Positions 18,378 through 27,674 of a stretch of 64,000 nt of DNA are shown piece after piece. Below the pieces are notes generated by a model. That model was given only the letters and a program-made list of their open reading frames with translations. It was not told the origin of the DNA and searched no databases. Source of the DNA: Mycolicibacterium sp. CBMA 234 (GTDB taxonomy: Bacteria > Actinomycetota > Actinomycetes > Mycobacteriales > Mycobacteriaceae). How positions within the stretch are numbered: the stretch's first letter is position 1; every line of letters starts with the position of its first letter. The DNA lies in the NCBI RefSeq assembly GCF_009729415.1, contig NZ_MPKW01000018.1:186001-250000 (forward strand), given 5' to 3'. The position numbers and the translations under genes are program-made.

Positions 18378-18725
18378 TCACGACAGCGCGTTGAACAGCG
18401 CCGCCAACTGCGCCGGGGTGACTGACATCCCGCATTGACCGCGCAGCGAGGTCAGCGGTCGCGCAATGTTTTTCAGGTCCATGAATTCACCTGGATGGGC
18501 GGTGAAGTACGACCGCACGGCGCCTTCGGCGTCACCCGACGCGCCCGCGTTGGTCAGTGCATCGTTGGCGTCCGGGTGCGCGTCGAGGTAGGACGAGGCC
18601 TGGGCGAGCACCCCACTGGCGGTACTGGCGAGCCCGCTGGCAGAGCACGGCGCGGCCGTAGCCGTCGGGGCGGCGATCGTGAGTGAGGCGAACCCCGCGA
18701 GCGCGAGCATGGCAGTCAGTTTCAT
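18378..18725 (-). CDS. Secreted haemophore-like haem-binding protein (MHB family)
   Basis: The 115-residue protein has a signal peptide (MKLTAMLALAGFASLTIAAP, cleaved near TATAA-PCSA). A short helical domain follows with two cysteines, in PCSASGL and GQCGMS. The spacing CS-x-LA-x-TAS-x-VL, YLDAHPDAND, YFTAHPGEFMDL and PLTSLRGQCG is that of the mycobacterial haemophore family (Rv0203-like), which binds haem outside the cell. ATG is the complement of 18723-18725. It is the only minus-strand gene inside the nitrogen block and converges on the deaminase gene with a 19-base gap. No link to nitrogen use is apparent. Confidence 0.82.
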   Translation of the reverse strand: MKLTAMLALAGFASLTIAAPTATAAPCSASGLASTASGVLAQASSYLDAHPDANDALTNAGASGDAEGAVRSYFTAHPGEFMDLKNIARPLTSLRGQCGMSVTPAQLAALFNALS

Positions 18726-18875
18726 GTGTTGATCCTGCGCGCATTTCGGCGATCTCGTGAGCGTTGTGGCGAATCGTCTCGTACCGGCGATCCGGAGGAG
18801 AAACACGACCGTCACGGCAGCGCAACACACCGAGGTTACGTTTCGCCGAACTGCTGTCAAAGGGGAAGGGTGGCA

Positions 18876-20528
18876 ATGGCGCGAGAAACGGCGGAGGTAA
18901 CCGCGGCCGCGGAGACCGAGCTCGACACGATGACAGCCACCAGGGAAACCCTGGAGGACTACACCTTGCGCTTTGCGCCGCGCAGCTACCGCAAGTGGTC
19001 GACGAGGGTGGTGGGTATCTCGGCCCTCGGCGGTATCGCCTACCTCGCCGATTTCGCGATCGGCGCGAACATCGGCATCTCCTACGGCACCACCAACGCA
19101 CTGCTCGGCATCGCGATCTTCGCGGTCGTCATCTTCGCGACTGGTCTGCCGGTGGCGTACTACTCGGCGCGGTACAACATCGACCTCGACCTGGTCACCC
19201 GCGGCAGCGGGTTCGGCTATTACGGCTCCGTGGTTACCAACGTCATCTTCGCGACGTTCACCTTCATCTTCTTCGCCCTCGAGGGCTCGATCATGGCGCA
19301 GGGCTTGAAACTCGGGCTCGGCCTGCCGCTGTGGCTGGGCTATGCGGCCTCCACGCTGATCATCTTCCCGTTGGTGATCTACGGCATGAAAGTGCTGTCC
19401 AAACTGCAGGTGTGGACCACCCCGCTGTGGCTGGTCCTGATGGTGGCACCGTTCATCTACCTGGTGATCAGCCATCCCGAGTCGATCAGTCAGTTCTTCG
19501 CGTATCAGGGCGAACACGGCGGGACAGGCTTTGATCTGGGTTCGACGCTGTTGGCCGCGGGCGTGTGTCTGTCCCTCATCGCGCAGATCGCTGAGCAGAA
19601 CGACTATCTGCGCTTCATGCCTGCCAAGACCCCCGAGAACGCCCGCAGCTGGTGGACGTGGCTGATCCTGGCCGGTCCGGGCTGGGTGTTCTTCGGCGCC
19701 ATCAAGCAGATCGTCGGACTGTTCCTCGCCGTCTACCTGATCGGGAATGTCGCTGACAGTGCCGGCATCGCGAACCAGCCGGTGCACCAGTTCCTGGAGA
19801 TCTACCAGAACTTCCTGCCCAAGTGGCTGGCGCTGACGCTGGCAGTGGTCTTGGTCGTCATCAGCCAGATCAAGATCAACGTCACCAACGCGTACTCGGG
19901 GTCGCTGGCGTGGACCAATTCGTACACCCGGGTGACCAAGCATTACCCGGGCCGGCTGGTGTTCCTCGGGGTGAACCTGGCGATCGCGCTGATCCTGATG
20001 GAAGCCAACATGTTTGACTTCCTCAACACCATTCTCGGGTTCTATGCGAACTGCGGCATGGCGTGGATCGTGGTGGTGGCCTCGGACATCGTCTTCAACA
20101 AGTACCTGTTGAAGCTCTCGCCCAAGGTGCCCGAATTCCGGCGCGGGATGCTGCATGCCTTCAACCCGGTCGGGTTCTGCTCGATGCTGCTGGCCGCGGG
20201 TCTTTCGGTCGTCGCGTTCTTCGGTGGCCTCGGCGAGGCGATCCGGCCGTACTCACCTCTCGTCGCGATCGGGCTCGGGCTGGTCCTGCCGCCCGTCTTC
20301 GCGATCCTCACCAAGGGCAAGTACTACCTGCGGCGTACTGACGACGGCATTGACCTACCGATGTTCGACGAACACGGCAATCCGTCGGCAGAACACCTGA
20401 AATGCCATGTCTGCCATCACGATTACGAGCGTCCCGACATGCTGGCCTGCGACACCCACGGCGCGCACATCTGTTCGCTGTGCGTGTCCACCGACAGGGT
20501 TGCCGACCACATTCTGACGGCGCAGTGA
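18876..20528 (+). CDS. NCS1-family nucleobase permease with C-terminal zinc-binding tail
   Basis: The 550-residue permease has about 12 transmembrane segments (residues about 40-490). Its N-terminus ([14 protein letters not shown]) and the segments [10 protein letters not shown] and [12 protein letters not shown] are typical of nucleobase:cation symporter-1 proteins such as CodB. The last ~45 residues are cytosolic and carry [16 protein letters not shown] and ICSLC, a Cys4-His pattern likely to bind zinc. ATG 18876 has AGGGGAAGGG directly upstream; earlier in-frame codons are not used. It is followed by ureABCFGD, 25 bases later. Uptake of cytosine, uracil or a similar base is the context-based prediction. 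Confidence 0.85.
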   Translation: MARETAEVTAAAETELDTMTATRETLEDYTLRFAPRSYRKWSTRVVGISALGGIAYLADFAIGANIGISYGTTNALLGIAIFAVVIFATGLPVAYYSARYNIDLDLVTRGSGFGYYGSVVTNVIFATFTFIFFALEGSIMAQGLKLGLGLPLWLGYAASTLIIFPLVIYGMKVLSKLQVWTTPLWLVLMVAPFIYLVISHPESISQFFAYQGEHGGTGFDLGSTLLAAGVCLSLIAQIAEQNDYLRFMPAKTPENARSWWTWLILAGPGWVFFGAIKQIVGLFLAVYLIGNVADSAGIANQPVHQFLEIYQNFLPKWLALTLAVVLVVISQIKINVTNAYSGSLAWTNSYTRVTKHYPGRLVFLGVNLAIALILMEANMFDFLNTILGFYANCGMAWIVVVASDIVFNKYLLKLSPKVPEFRRGMLHAFNPVGFCSMLLAAGLSVVAFFGGLGEAIRPYSPLVAIGLGLVLPPVFAILTKGKYYLRRTDDGIDLPMFDEHGNPSAEHLKCHVCHHDYERPDMLACDTHGAHICSLCVSTDRVADHILTAQ

Positions 20529-20553
20529 ACCGGGGCGTGACAAGATCAGGCGC

Positions 20554-20856
20554 ATGCGCCTGACTCCACACGAACAGGAGCGGTTACTGATTTCATACGC
20601 CGCTGAGTTGGCCCGGCGGCGCCAGGCCCGCGGGCTACGTCTCAACCATCCGGAGGCCGTCGCGATCATTACCGACCACCTCCTTGAGGGCGCCCGCGAC
20701 GGTCGCACGGTGGCCGAGCTGATGACCAGCGGTCGCGAGGTTCTCGGCCGCGACGACGTGATGGACGGGATACCCGAGATGCTCGACGAAGTGCAGGCCG
20801 AGGCCACCTTCCCGGACGGCACCAAGCTGGTGACCGTTCACCATCCGATCAAATGA
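20554..20856 (+). CDS. ureA: Urease subunit gamma
   Basis: The 100-residue UreA is the small structural subunit of the nickel urease. It runs from [12 protein letters not shown] to [11 protein letters not shown] and contains [13 protein letters not shown] and [17 protein letters not shown], all family features. It forms the (UreABC)3 core with the beta and alpha subunits encoded next, with 4-base overlaps between all three genes. It is 25 bases downstream of the permease stop and probably lies on the same transcript. Confidence 0.97.
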   Translation: MRLTPHEQERLLISYAAELARRRQARGLRLNHPEAVAIITDHLLEGARDGRTVAELMTSGREVLGRDDVMDGIPEMLDEVQAEATFPDGTKLVTVHHPIK

Positions 20857-21167
20857 TCCCCGGCGAGATCCTCTACGGGACCGGTGACATCGAGATCAAC
20901 GCCGGCGCGCCGAGGGTGGAAATGTCCATCGTCAACACCGGTGACCGACCGATCCAGGTGGGCAGCCATGTCCACCTGCCGCAAGCCAACGCCGCGCTCG
21001 ATTTCAACCGGGCCGCGGCGCACGGCTGCCGGCTCGACATCCCGGCCGGCACCGCGGTGCGGTTCGAACCCGGTATTGCGCAACGGGTTCAGCTGGTACC
21101 GCTGGGCGGCACGCGAGAAGTCCACGGCATCAGCCTGGCCCCTCCCGGCCGGCTGGATGCGTCATGA
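20853..21167 (+). CDS. ureB: Urease subunit beta
   Basis: The 104-residue UreB starts [18 protein letters not shown] and has [13 protein letters not shown] and FEPG, with GGTREV in the C-terminal part. These are standard urease beta features. ATG 20853 overlaps the ureA stop (ATGA), and the ureC ATG overlaps its own stop in the same way. These overlaps imply stoichiometric coupled translation of the three structural subunits. Confidence 0.97.
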   Translation: MIPGEILYGTGDIEINAGAPRVEMSIVNTGDRPIQVGSHVHLPQANAALDFNRAAAHGCRLDIPAGTAVRFEPGIAQRVQLVPLGGTREVHGISLAPPGRLDAS

Positions 21168-22885
21168 GCTCGCTATCGCGTGAGCGGTACGCCGCGTTGT
21201 TCGGGCCGACGACCGGGGACCGGATCAGGCTGGCCGACACCGACCTGCTCATCGAGATCACCGAAGACCGTTGCGGTGGGCCGGGATTGGCCGGTGACGA
21301 AGCGGTCTTCGGCGGCGGCAAGGTGCTGCGGGAGTCGATGGGGCAAGGGCGGGCGACGCGCGCCGACGGTGCCCCCGACACCATCATCACCGGAGTGGTG
21401 ATCCTTGACTACTGGGGAATCATCAAGGCCGACATCGGCATTCGCGACGGCCGCATCGTCGCCATCGGCAAGGCCGGGAACCCAGACATCATGTCGGGAG
21501 TGCATCCGGCGCTGGTCGTCGGTCCGTCCACCGAGATCATCGCGGGCAATGGCCGCATCGTCACGGCCGGCGGTATCGACTGCCATGTGCACTTCATCTG
21601 CCCGCAGATCATGGAAGAGGCTCTCGGCGGCGGCATCACCACCCTGATCGGCGGCGGCACAGGCCCGGCCGAGGGGAGCAAGGCCACCACCGTGACTCCC
21701 GGCGCCTGGCATCTGGCGCGGATGCTGGAGGCACTGGACGGCTGGCCGATGAACATCGCACTGCTCGGCAAGGGCAACACCGTCAGTGCCGAGGGTATCT
21801 GGGAGCAATTGCGCGGTGGGGCATCGGGATTGAAGTTGCACGAGGACTGGGGTTCGACGCCCGCGGCCATCGACGCCTGCCTATCCGTTGCCGATGCCGC
21901 GGGTGTTCAGGTCGCGTTGCACACCGACACGCTCAACGAAGCGGGCTTCGTGCAGAGCACCATCGGCGCCATCAAAGGCCGGTCGATCCACAGCTATCAC
22001 ACCGAGGGAGCGGGCGGCGGCCACGCGCCGGACATCATCACCATCGCGGCCGAGCCCTACGTGCTGCCCAGCTCCACCAACCCGACGCGGCCGCACACCG
22101 TCAACACGTTGGACGAACATCTCGACATGCTGATGGTGTGCCATCACCTGAACCCCAGCGTCCCTGAGGATTTGGCGTTCGCTGAGAGCCGCATCCGGCC
22201 GTCGACCATGGCGGCCGAGGACTTGCTGCACGACATCGGAGCCATCTCGATGATCGGCAGCGACGCGCAGGCCATGGGACGCATCGGCGAGGTGGTCATG
22301 CGCACCTGGCAGACGGCGCATGTCATGAAGCGGCGACGCGGGGCGCTGGAAGGCGATGGCGCGGCAGACAATCGGCGCGCCCAGCGCTACGTCGCGAAAT
22401 ACACCATCTGCCCGGCGATTGCGCACGGCCTCGATGGAGAGGTCGGCTCGGTCGAAGTGGGCAAGCTCGCGGACCTGGTGCTGTGGGAGCCGGCCTTCTT
22501 CGGTGTGCGCCCGCATGCCGTGGTCAAGGGCGGCATGATCGCCTGGGCCGCCATGGGAGACGCCAACGCATCCATCCCTACGCCGCAGCCGGTGTTGCCG
22601 CGTCCGATGTTCGGCGCAGCGCCCGTGGCCGCCGCTGCCACCTCGGTGCATTTCGTGGCGCCACAGGCCATCGACGACGGGCTCGCGGACCGACTTGCTG
22701 TCCAGCGACGCCTGGTGGCAGTCAAGGACGTTCGGCGCGTCGGCAAGGCTCAAATGCCGCACAACGATGCGCTGCCGCGCATCGAGGTCGACCCTGACAG
22801 CTTCACGGTCCGCATCGACGGCGACGTGTGGGAGCAACAGCCCGCGACGGAACTGCCAATGGCACAACGGTATTTCCTGTTCTGA
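21164..22885 (+). CDS. ureC: Urease subunit alpha (catalytic)
   Basis: The 573-residue UreC hydrolyses urea to ammonia and carbamate. The dinuclear nickel site elements are all present: HVHFICPQ (two His near residue 140), the carbamylated lysine in GLKLHEDWG near residue 222, and HTDTLNE near 250. [14 protein letters not shown] is near 278 and the flap MVCHHLNPS (mobile catalytic His) near 326. The N-terminal [22 protein letters not shown] is canonical. Length and motifs indicate a full functional protein. Its substrate urea could come from the URC genes a few kilobases upstream as well as from outside. Confidence 0.98.
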   Translation: MSSLSRERYAALFGPTTGDRIRLADTDLLIEITEDRCGGPGLAGDEAVFGGGKVLRESMGQGRATRADGAPDTIITGVVILDYWGIIKADIGIRDGRIVAIGKAGNPDIMSGVHPALVVGPSTEIIAGNGRIVTAGGIDCHVHFICPQIMEEALGGGITTLIGGGTGPAEGSKATTVTPGAWHLARMLEALDGWPMNIALLGKGNTVSAEGIWEQLRGGASGLKLHEDWGSTPAAIDACLSVADAAGVQVALHTDTLNEAGFVQSTIGAIKGRSIHSYHTEGAGGGHAPDIITIAAEPYVLPSSTNPTRPHTVNTLDEHLDMLMVCHHLNPSVPEDLAFAESRIRPSTMAAEDLLHDIGAISMIGSDAQAMGRIGEVVMRTWQTAHVMKRRRGALEGDGAADNRRAQRYVAKYTICPAIAHGLDGEVGSVEVGKLADLVLWEPAFFGVRPHAVVKGGMIAWAAMGDANASIPTPQPVLPRPMFGAAPVAAAATSVHFVAPQAIDDGLADRLAVQRRLVAVKDVRRVGKAQMPHNDALPRIEVDPDSFTVRIDGDVWEQQPATELPMAQRYFLF

Positions 22886-23535
22886 TGTCACTCATGCACC
22901 TGCTCGTTCTCGCCGACTCCCGACTGCCGACCGGTGGGCACGTCCACTCCGGCGGAGTCGAGGAGGCCGTCACCAGCGGCCTCGTCGGTGATCTCGACAC
23001 GTTGCGTGCCTACCTGCACCGGCGCATCCGTACCCACGGGCTGGTGGCTGCATCGGTCGCGGCCGCCGTGGCCGGACTGCAGCTGTCCGTCGCAGAGGCC
23101 GACCGCGAAACCGACGCCCGCACACCGGCTCCCGCGGCCCGCCAGGCGTCACGGACCCAGGGACGTGGGCTGGTCCGGCTGGCCCGGCGGGTCTGGCCAG
23201 ACTTCCACGTGGACGGCGCGAGCGCTTGGGAGACCGTAGGCGCCACACCGCATCTGGCGGTAGCGACCGGTGTCGTCGGACGCAGTGCGGGCCTGACTCC
23301 GCTGCAAACGGCCGAGTCGGTGGTCTACACGACCATGACGGGCTCGGCAACCGCCGCGCAACGTCTGCTTGCCCTCGACCCGGCTGACGTGGCCGCGCTG
23401 ACCTTCGAACTCGCGCCGCTGTGCGCCGAGATCGCACTGCATGCTCAGCACGAGATGGCTGACCTGTCCGACCCACTGCTCGATGTCCTGGCCCAGCGGC
23501 ACGCCGAGCGTGACCGCCCACTCTTCGCCTCTTGA
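22885..23535 (+). CDS. ureF: Urease accessory protein UreF
   Basis: UreF joins UreD and UreG in loading nickel into urease. The 216-residue helical protein begins [24 protein letters not shown] in pieces ([16 protein letters not shown] is the family hallmark) and includes [15 protein letters not shown]. The start ATG 22885 shares a base with the ureC stop (TGATG). Open codons upstream to 22828 lie within ureC and are not used. No ureE is present, which matches the M. tuberculosis ureABCFGD order. Confidence 0.93.
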   Translation: MSLMHLLVLADSRLPTGGHVHSGGVEEAVTSGLVGDLDTLRAYLHRRIRTHGLVAASVAAAVAGLQLSVAEADRETDARTPAPAARQASRTQGRGLVRLARRVWPDFHVDGASAWETVGATPHLAVATGVVGRSAGLTPLQTAESVVYTTMTGSATAAQRLLALDPADVAALTFELAPLCAEIALHAQHEMADLSDPLLDVLAQRHAERDRPLFAS

Positions 23536-23545
23536 AAGGTTCGTC

Positions 23546-24208
23546 ATGCCACCGCATTTCCTCGATGGTGAGGTTCACGTCCACCGCCCGCGCCGGGTCC
23601 GGCAGCCGGGCGAACCGCTGCGGATCGGGATCGGTGGTCCGGTGGGTTCGGGTAAGACCGCATTGGTCGCCGCGTTGTGCCGGCAGTTGCGTGAGAGCCT
23701 GTCCCTGGCAGTGCTGACCAACGACATCTACACCACAGAGGACGCCGATTTCCTGCGGCGGCACGCGGTGCTGCCCGACGAGCGGATCGCCGCCGTCCAG
23801 ACGGGCGGTTGCCCGCACACCGCGATCCGTGACGACATCACCGCCAACCTCGATGCCATCGACGACCTCATCGACCGCAACCCACGCCTGGACCTCATCC
23901 TCGTCGAGTCCGGCGGCGACAACCTGACCGCAACATTCTCGTCCGGCCTGATCGATGTGCAGATCTTCGTGATCGACGTCGCCGGGGGCGACAAGGTTCC
24001 GCGCAAAGGCGGGCCGGGCGTCACACTGTCGGATCTGTTGGTGGTCAACAAGATTGATCTCGCCCCGCTGGTCGGAGCGGACCTCGACGTCATGCGCCGC
24101 GACGCTGCCGCCGTCCGGCAGGACCGCCCCACCGCGTTCTTGTCGCTGACGGAGGACCCGGCCGCGACGCCCGTGCTGGCCTGGGTGCGCGAGCAGCTCG
24201 CGAGCTGA
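23546..24208 (+). CDS. ureG: Urease accessory GTPase UreG
   Basis: The 220-residue SIMIBI-class GTPase supplies GTP hydrolysis for nickel insertion. Walker A is [13 protein letters not shown] (residues about 27-39) and the metal-binding motif is GGCPH near residue 91. [12 protein letters not shown] and the base-specificity motif [10 protein letters not shown] are also present. The N-terminus contains a few histidines ([14 protein letters not shown]) as in actinobacterial UreG. ATG 23546 has GAAAGG at 23534-23539; earlier in-frame codons overlap ureF in another frame. It is the fifth gene of the urease operon. Confidence 0.96.
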   Translation: MPPHFLDGEVHVHRPRRVRQPGEPLRIGIGGPVGSGKTALVAALCRQLRESLSLAVLTNDIYTTEDADFLRRHAVLPDERIAAVQTGGCPHTAIRDDITANLDAIDDLIDRNPRLDLILVESGGDNLTATFSSGLIDVQIFVIDVAGGDKVPRKGGPGVTLSDLLVVNKIDLAPLVGADLDVMRRDAAAVRQDRPTAFLSLTEDPAATPVLAWVREQLAS

Positions 24209-24223
24209 TGGACGTCGCGGTTA

Positions 24224-24856
24224 ATGGATTCTGACGTCCTCATCGTCGCGTCCGTCGGGCGCCACCCGCGGATCGACTGCCGGGGCGGTATCGCCGCGCG
24301 ACATACCGGGCCCGACACCGTGCACCTGGTGTCGGCGGCTGCCACTCCGCTCGGCGGGGACGTCATTCGGATCCGGGTCGTCGTGGAACCCGGTGCGCTG
24401 CTGCACCTTCGGACCGTAGCGGCGACGCTCGCACTGCCGGGACGCGACGTCGCGGAGTCCCACATGCTCTGGACTCTCGACGTCGCAGGCGAACTCGACC
24501 TCGATCCACAGCCGACCGTTGTCGCCGCCCATGCCCGGCACGTCAGCGCCACGACCGTGACGCTCGCCGACGGCGCCCGCATCGCGGTGCGCGAGAGTGT
24601 GCAGATCGGCAGGGCAGGGGAGCGGCAGGGATTCTGGTCTGGCTCGCTGCGCGCCGACGTCGGTGCCACACCGTTGTTGCGGCATCGCGTCGAATTGGGC
24701 GCTGGATCGGTCACCGACGATGTGTTGGACAGCCCGCTGGCCTACATCGGTGAATTCCACTATCCCGACCCGGACGTCGCCACCACCGGGCTGACGCTGC
24801 CGCTCGCTGCGGGTGGGTGCATATCGACGTGGCAGGGCCAGCGGCTGGAGCACTGA
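24224..24856 (+). CDS. ureD: Urease accessory protein UreD
   Basis: The 210-residue UreD/UreH protein is the scaffold that delivers UreFG to apo-urease. Recognisable segments are PGALLHLRTVAATLALPG, ESVQIGRAGERQGFWSGSLR and SVTDDVLDSPLAYIGEFHYP. The start ATG 24224 lies 15 bases after the ureG stop. An earlier ATG at 24208 is in another frame and ends after eight codons. The sequence is shorter and more divergent than enterobacterial UreD, as usual in mycobacteria. It is the last urease gene; the next, a regulator, follows after 114 bases. Confidence 0.9.
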   Translation: MDSDVLIVASVGRHPRIDCRGGIAARHTGPDTVHLVSAAATPLGGDVIRIRVVVEPGALLHLRTVAATLALPGRDVAESHMLWTLDVAGELDLDPQPTVVAAHARHVSATTVTLADGARIAVRESVQIGRAGERQGFWSGSLRADVGATPLLRHRVELGAGSVTDDVLDSPLAYIGEFHYPDPDVATTGLTLPLAAGGCISTWQGQRLEH

Positions 24857-24970
24857 AGCACGCATTCTCTCCAGGCGAATTCAGGGATAAGGTATGAGAA
24901 TGTCCGTGCTCGACGGATTTGACCTGCCTGGGGATGGTCCGCGGCCGACGGTCGTAGGTGCGCCCCCGCC

Positions 24971-27670
24971 ATGACAACGATCGGCCTCCCGGTCCCGCTG
25001 ACCAATTTCGTGGGGCGCGGAGTCGAGTTGCGTGAGGTGCAGGGACTCCTGGGTGAGCGCCGGCTGGTGTCGTTGATCGGTCCCGGCGGTGTCGGGAAGA
25101 CCCGGTTGGCGGTACAGCTTGCCGCGATCATGGCTGCAGATTTCGGTGACGGGATCTGGTTTGTCGAATTGGCGCCGCTCACTGCACCCGACTCGGTGGT
25201 GCTGGCCGTTACGCGAGCTCTCGGTCTGCCTGACCAGCCCGGCCGCTCCGCAATCGACACGATCGAACGCTTCATCGCGGGCCGCCGCGTGCTCGTGGTG
25301 CTCGACAACTGCGAGCATCTGCTTGATGGGTGTGGCGCCGTCATCGCCACACTGCTGGGCGCCTGTGCGAGCCTGACCGTGCTCACCACCAGCCGGGAGC
25401 CCATCGGGGTATCCGGCGAGAGCATGTGGCGGGTAGAACCGTTGCCGGTGGCTGACGAGGCAGTCGAGCTTTTTTGCGACCGTGCCCGTCTGGCGTCGCC
25501 GGCGTTCGACGTCAGCGGCGACCGTGCCGGCGCGGTCGCCGAGATTTGTCAGCAGTTGGATGGCATGCCGCTGGCGATCGAACTGGCGGCGGCCCGCGTG
25601 CGGGTGTTGTCGGTGACCGAGATTCGCGACGGCGTGCACGACTGTTTCAGCCTATTGGCCGGACGCTCTCGCACCTCGGTGCGCCGCCACCAGACCCTGT
25701 CCGCCTGCATGGACTGGTCGCACGCGTTGCTGACCGAACCTGAGCAGGTCACCTTTCGCCGGCTCGGGGTGTTCGTCGGTGGCTTCGACCTCGCCGCCGC
25801 CGATGCGGTCGATCGTACCGACGGGACATCGGGTCTCGAGACCCTCGACCGCCTCGCTCTGCTTGTCGACAAATCACTCGTCTGCGCCGAAACCTCAAGC
25901 GGCCGAACGCGTTATCACCTTCTTGAGACGATGCGCCAATATGCCCTGGACAAACTCGCGCAATCCGGTGAGGCGGACGGGATTCGCATCCGACACCGCG
26001 ACCATTACCTGGCGCTGGCGCGTCAGCTCGATGAATCGGCGCACGCAGCGGATGAGCGATTCATCGGGCAAGTGGAAATTGACATCGACAATCTTCGGGC
26101 CGCGTTTGACTGGAGCCGCCACAACTCAGAAGCCGGGGTGGCGTTGGAGATCGCCTCCTCATTGGAGCCGTTCTGGCTCAAGCGCGGTCGTCACCGGGAT
26201 GGGCTGACGTGGTTCGATGCGATCCTCGACGAGGACGCGCTCGGCCGAGATGAGGTGCCACCCGCGACGTGGGCGGCCGCTGTCGCCACCAGAAGTGCGG
26301 TGGCACGGTGGATTTCGGCACCGGGCAGCCTGCGGCAGGCTGAACACGCCTTGTCGATTGCCCGCAGACTCGACGACCCGGCGCTGACAGCGCGGGTATT
26401 GGCAGCCTGCGGCAATCTGTCGATCTATCGACTGGAACAGGCTGAGCCGTATTTTGCCGAAGCCATCGATGTTGCCCAGGCGTCGGGAGACTGGTGGCGG
26501 CGCTGCCAAATCCGGGCCTTTCAGGGATATCTCTACAACGCCATCGGCGATCCGACTACTGCCCGGGCGGCGAGCGAAGACGGCCGGGATATCGCCGCGG
26601 CCCACGGTGACGGGTTCTACTTCCGTGCTTGCAGTATCTGGCTGGGTATCGCGTTGATGGTGCAGGGGCATTTGACCGAAACCGCTGCGCTGCAATCGAT
26701 CACCGCAGAAGCCGGCGCGCACGGTGAAATGGCGTTGTATGCGCTCGGCTTGCTCATCTACGGCCAATCACTGGCATATCAGGGCAAAGCGGTTGAGGCA
26801 CACGATGTCACCGAGTCGGCATTCGCCGCCGTTGCGACCATGGGCGGGTACTACGAAGACGCCATCTATACCTTGCAGGCCACCACCGCCCTGGCCGCTG
26901 GAGATCCCATAGCGGCCCGAGACGCCGCTGAGGCCGCCTGGCGCTGCACAGTTCCCGAGCGGAAAGCGTTCATCCGTGGCCTCAACCCCATGGCGGAAGC
27001 CCTACTGGCCTGCGGGAACCTCGACGCCGCGCACCAATGGGCCGACGATACGGCGGCGACGACGTCGGGCTGGCAGCGTGCGGTGGCACTCACCGGTCGC
27101 GCCCGCGTCGCGATCGCGCGGGGCGACCACCACGATGCGGAGCGCGACGCCCACGACGCACTGACCGTCGCATCCGGTGTCGGGGCGTACCTACGGGTGT
27201 TCGACGCCGTCGAGTGCCTGGCGGAAGTGGCTGCCGCGGCCGACCGCCACCGCGACGCCGCGCGATTGCTTGGCGCGGCCGACGCAATTCGGTCCCGACA
27301 TAGCGAAGGCCGGTTCCGTATCTACCAAGACGGCCATCAAATGCTGACGTCGTCGTGCCAGGATGCGTTGGGAAGCAGCGCATTTCATGAGGCTTGGGGC
27401 GAAGGCGCAGCCCTGTCCACCGCTGAGACCATCGCCTACGTGAAGCGCGGCCGCGGCGAACGCCGGCGACCGTCCACTGGGTGGGGAGCGTTGACCCCGA
27501 TGGAACGCAACGTCATCGAGTTGGCCAGCGAAGGACTCAGTAACAGGGCTATCGCAGAGAGATTGTTCATCTCTCCGCGCACGGTCCAAACCCACCTTGC
27601 GCACGTCTACGCCAAACTCGGCATTGCCTCCCGGGTGCAGCTGGCCCAAGAAGCCAGCCGCCACCGGTGA
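24971..27670 (+). CDS. Large LuxR-family ATPase transcriptional regulator
   Basis: This 899-residue regulator has an N-terminal AfsR/NB-ARC-type STAND ATPase. The P-loop is GPGGVGKT at residues 37-44, Walker B is VLVVLDNCEHLL near 110, and TTSREPIGV lies near 137. A long helical TPR-like sensor region follows (residues about 340-800). The C-terminus is a LuxR/FixJ helix-turn-helix (residues about 835-899) with SNRAIAERLFISPRTVQTH. Such proteins couple ligand sensing and ATP to activation of nearby genes. It stands 114 bases after ureD in the same direction and converges on the glycosidase gene 4 bases beyond its stop. Control of the urease/nucleobase block is possible but unproved. Confidence 0.85.
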   Translation: MTTIGLPVPLTNFVGRGVELREVQGLLGERRLVSLIGPGGVGKTRLAVQLAAIMAADFGDGIWFVELAPLTAPDSVVLAVTRALGLPDQPGRSAIDTIERFIAGRRVLVVLDNCEHLLDGCGAVIATLLGACASLTVLTTSREPIGVSGESMWRVEPLPVADEAVELFCDRARLASPAFDVSGDRAGAVAEICQQLDGMPLAIELAAARVRVLSVTEIRDGVHDCFSLLAGRSRTSVRRHQTLSACMDWSHALLTEPEQVTFRRLGVFVGGFDLAAADAVDRTDGTSGLETLDRLALLVDKSLVCAETSSGRTRYHLLETMRQYALDKLAQSGEADGIRIRHRDHYLALARQLDESAHAADERFIGQVEIDIDNLRAAFDWSRHNSEAGVALEIASSLEPFWLKRGRHRDGLTWFDAILDEDALGRDEVPPATWAAAVATRSAVARWISAPGSLRQAEHALSIARRLDDPALTARVLAACGNLSIYRLEQAEPYFAEAIDVAQASGDWWRRCQIRAFQGYLYNAIGDPTTARAASEDGRDIAAAHGDGFYFRACSIWLGIALMVQGHLTETAALQSITAEAGAHGEMALYALGLLIYGQSLAYQGKAVEAHDVTESAFAAVATMGGYYEDAIYTLQATTALAAGDPIAARDAAEAAWRCTVPERKAFIRGLNPMAEALLACGNLDAAHQWADDTAATTSGWQRAVALTGRARVAIARGDHHDAERDAHDALTVASGVGAYLRVFDAVECLAEVAAAADRHRDAARLLGAADAIRSRHSEGRFRIYQDGHQMLTSSCQDALGSSAFHEAWGEGAALSTAETIAYVKRGRGERRRPSTGWGALTPMERNVIELASEGLSNRAIAERLFISPRTVQTHLAHVYAKLGIASRVQLAQEASRHR

Positions 27671-27674
27671 GGGG

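Noticed and set aside
18820..18850. GlnR-like box GTTAC...CGAAC before the permease
   Set aside because: The spacing between the two AC pairs is one base longer than the known AC-n9-AC pattern, so it was not called.
18378..20156. 592-codon minus frame reaching through the permease gene
   Set aside because: Only its last 115 codons form the haemophore-like protein, which has its own ATG and signal peptide at 18725; the rest is antisense to the permease.
24208..24233. ATG overlapping the ureG stop as a ureD start
   Set aside because: That frame ends after eight codons; ureD starts in another frame at 24224.
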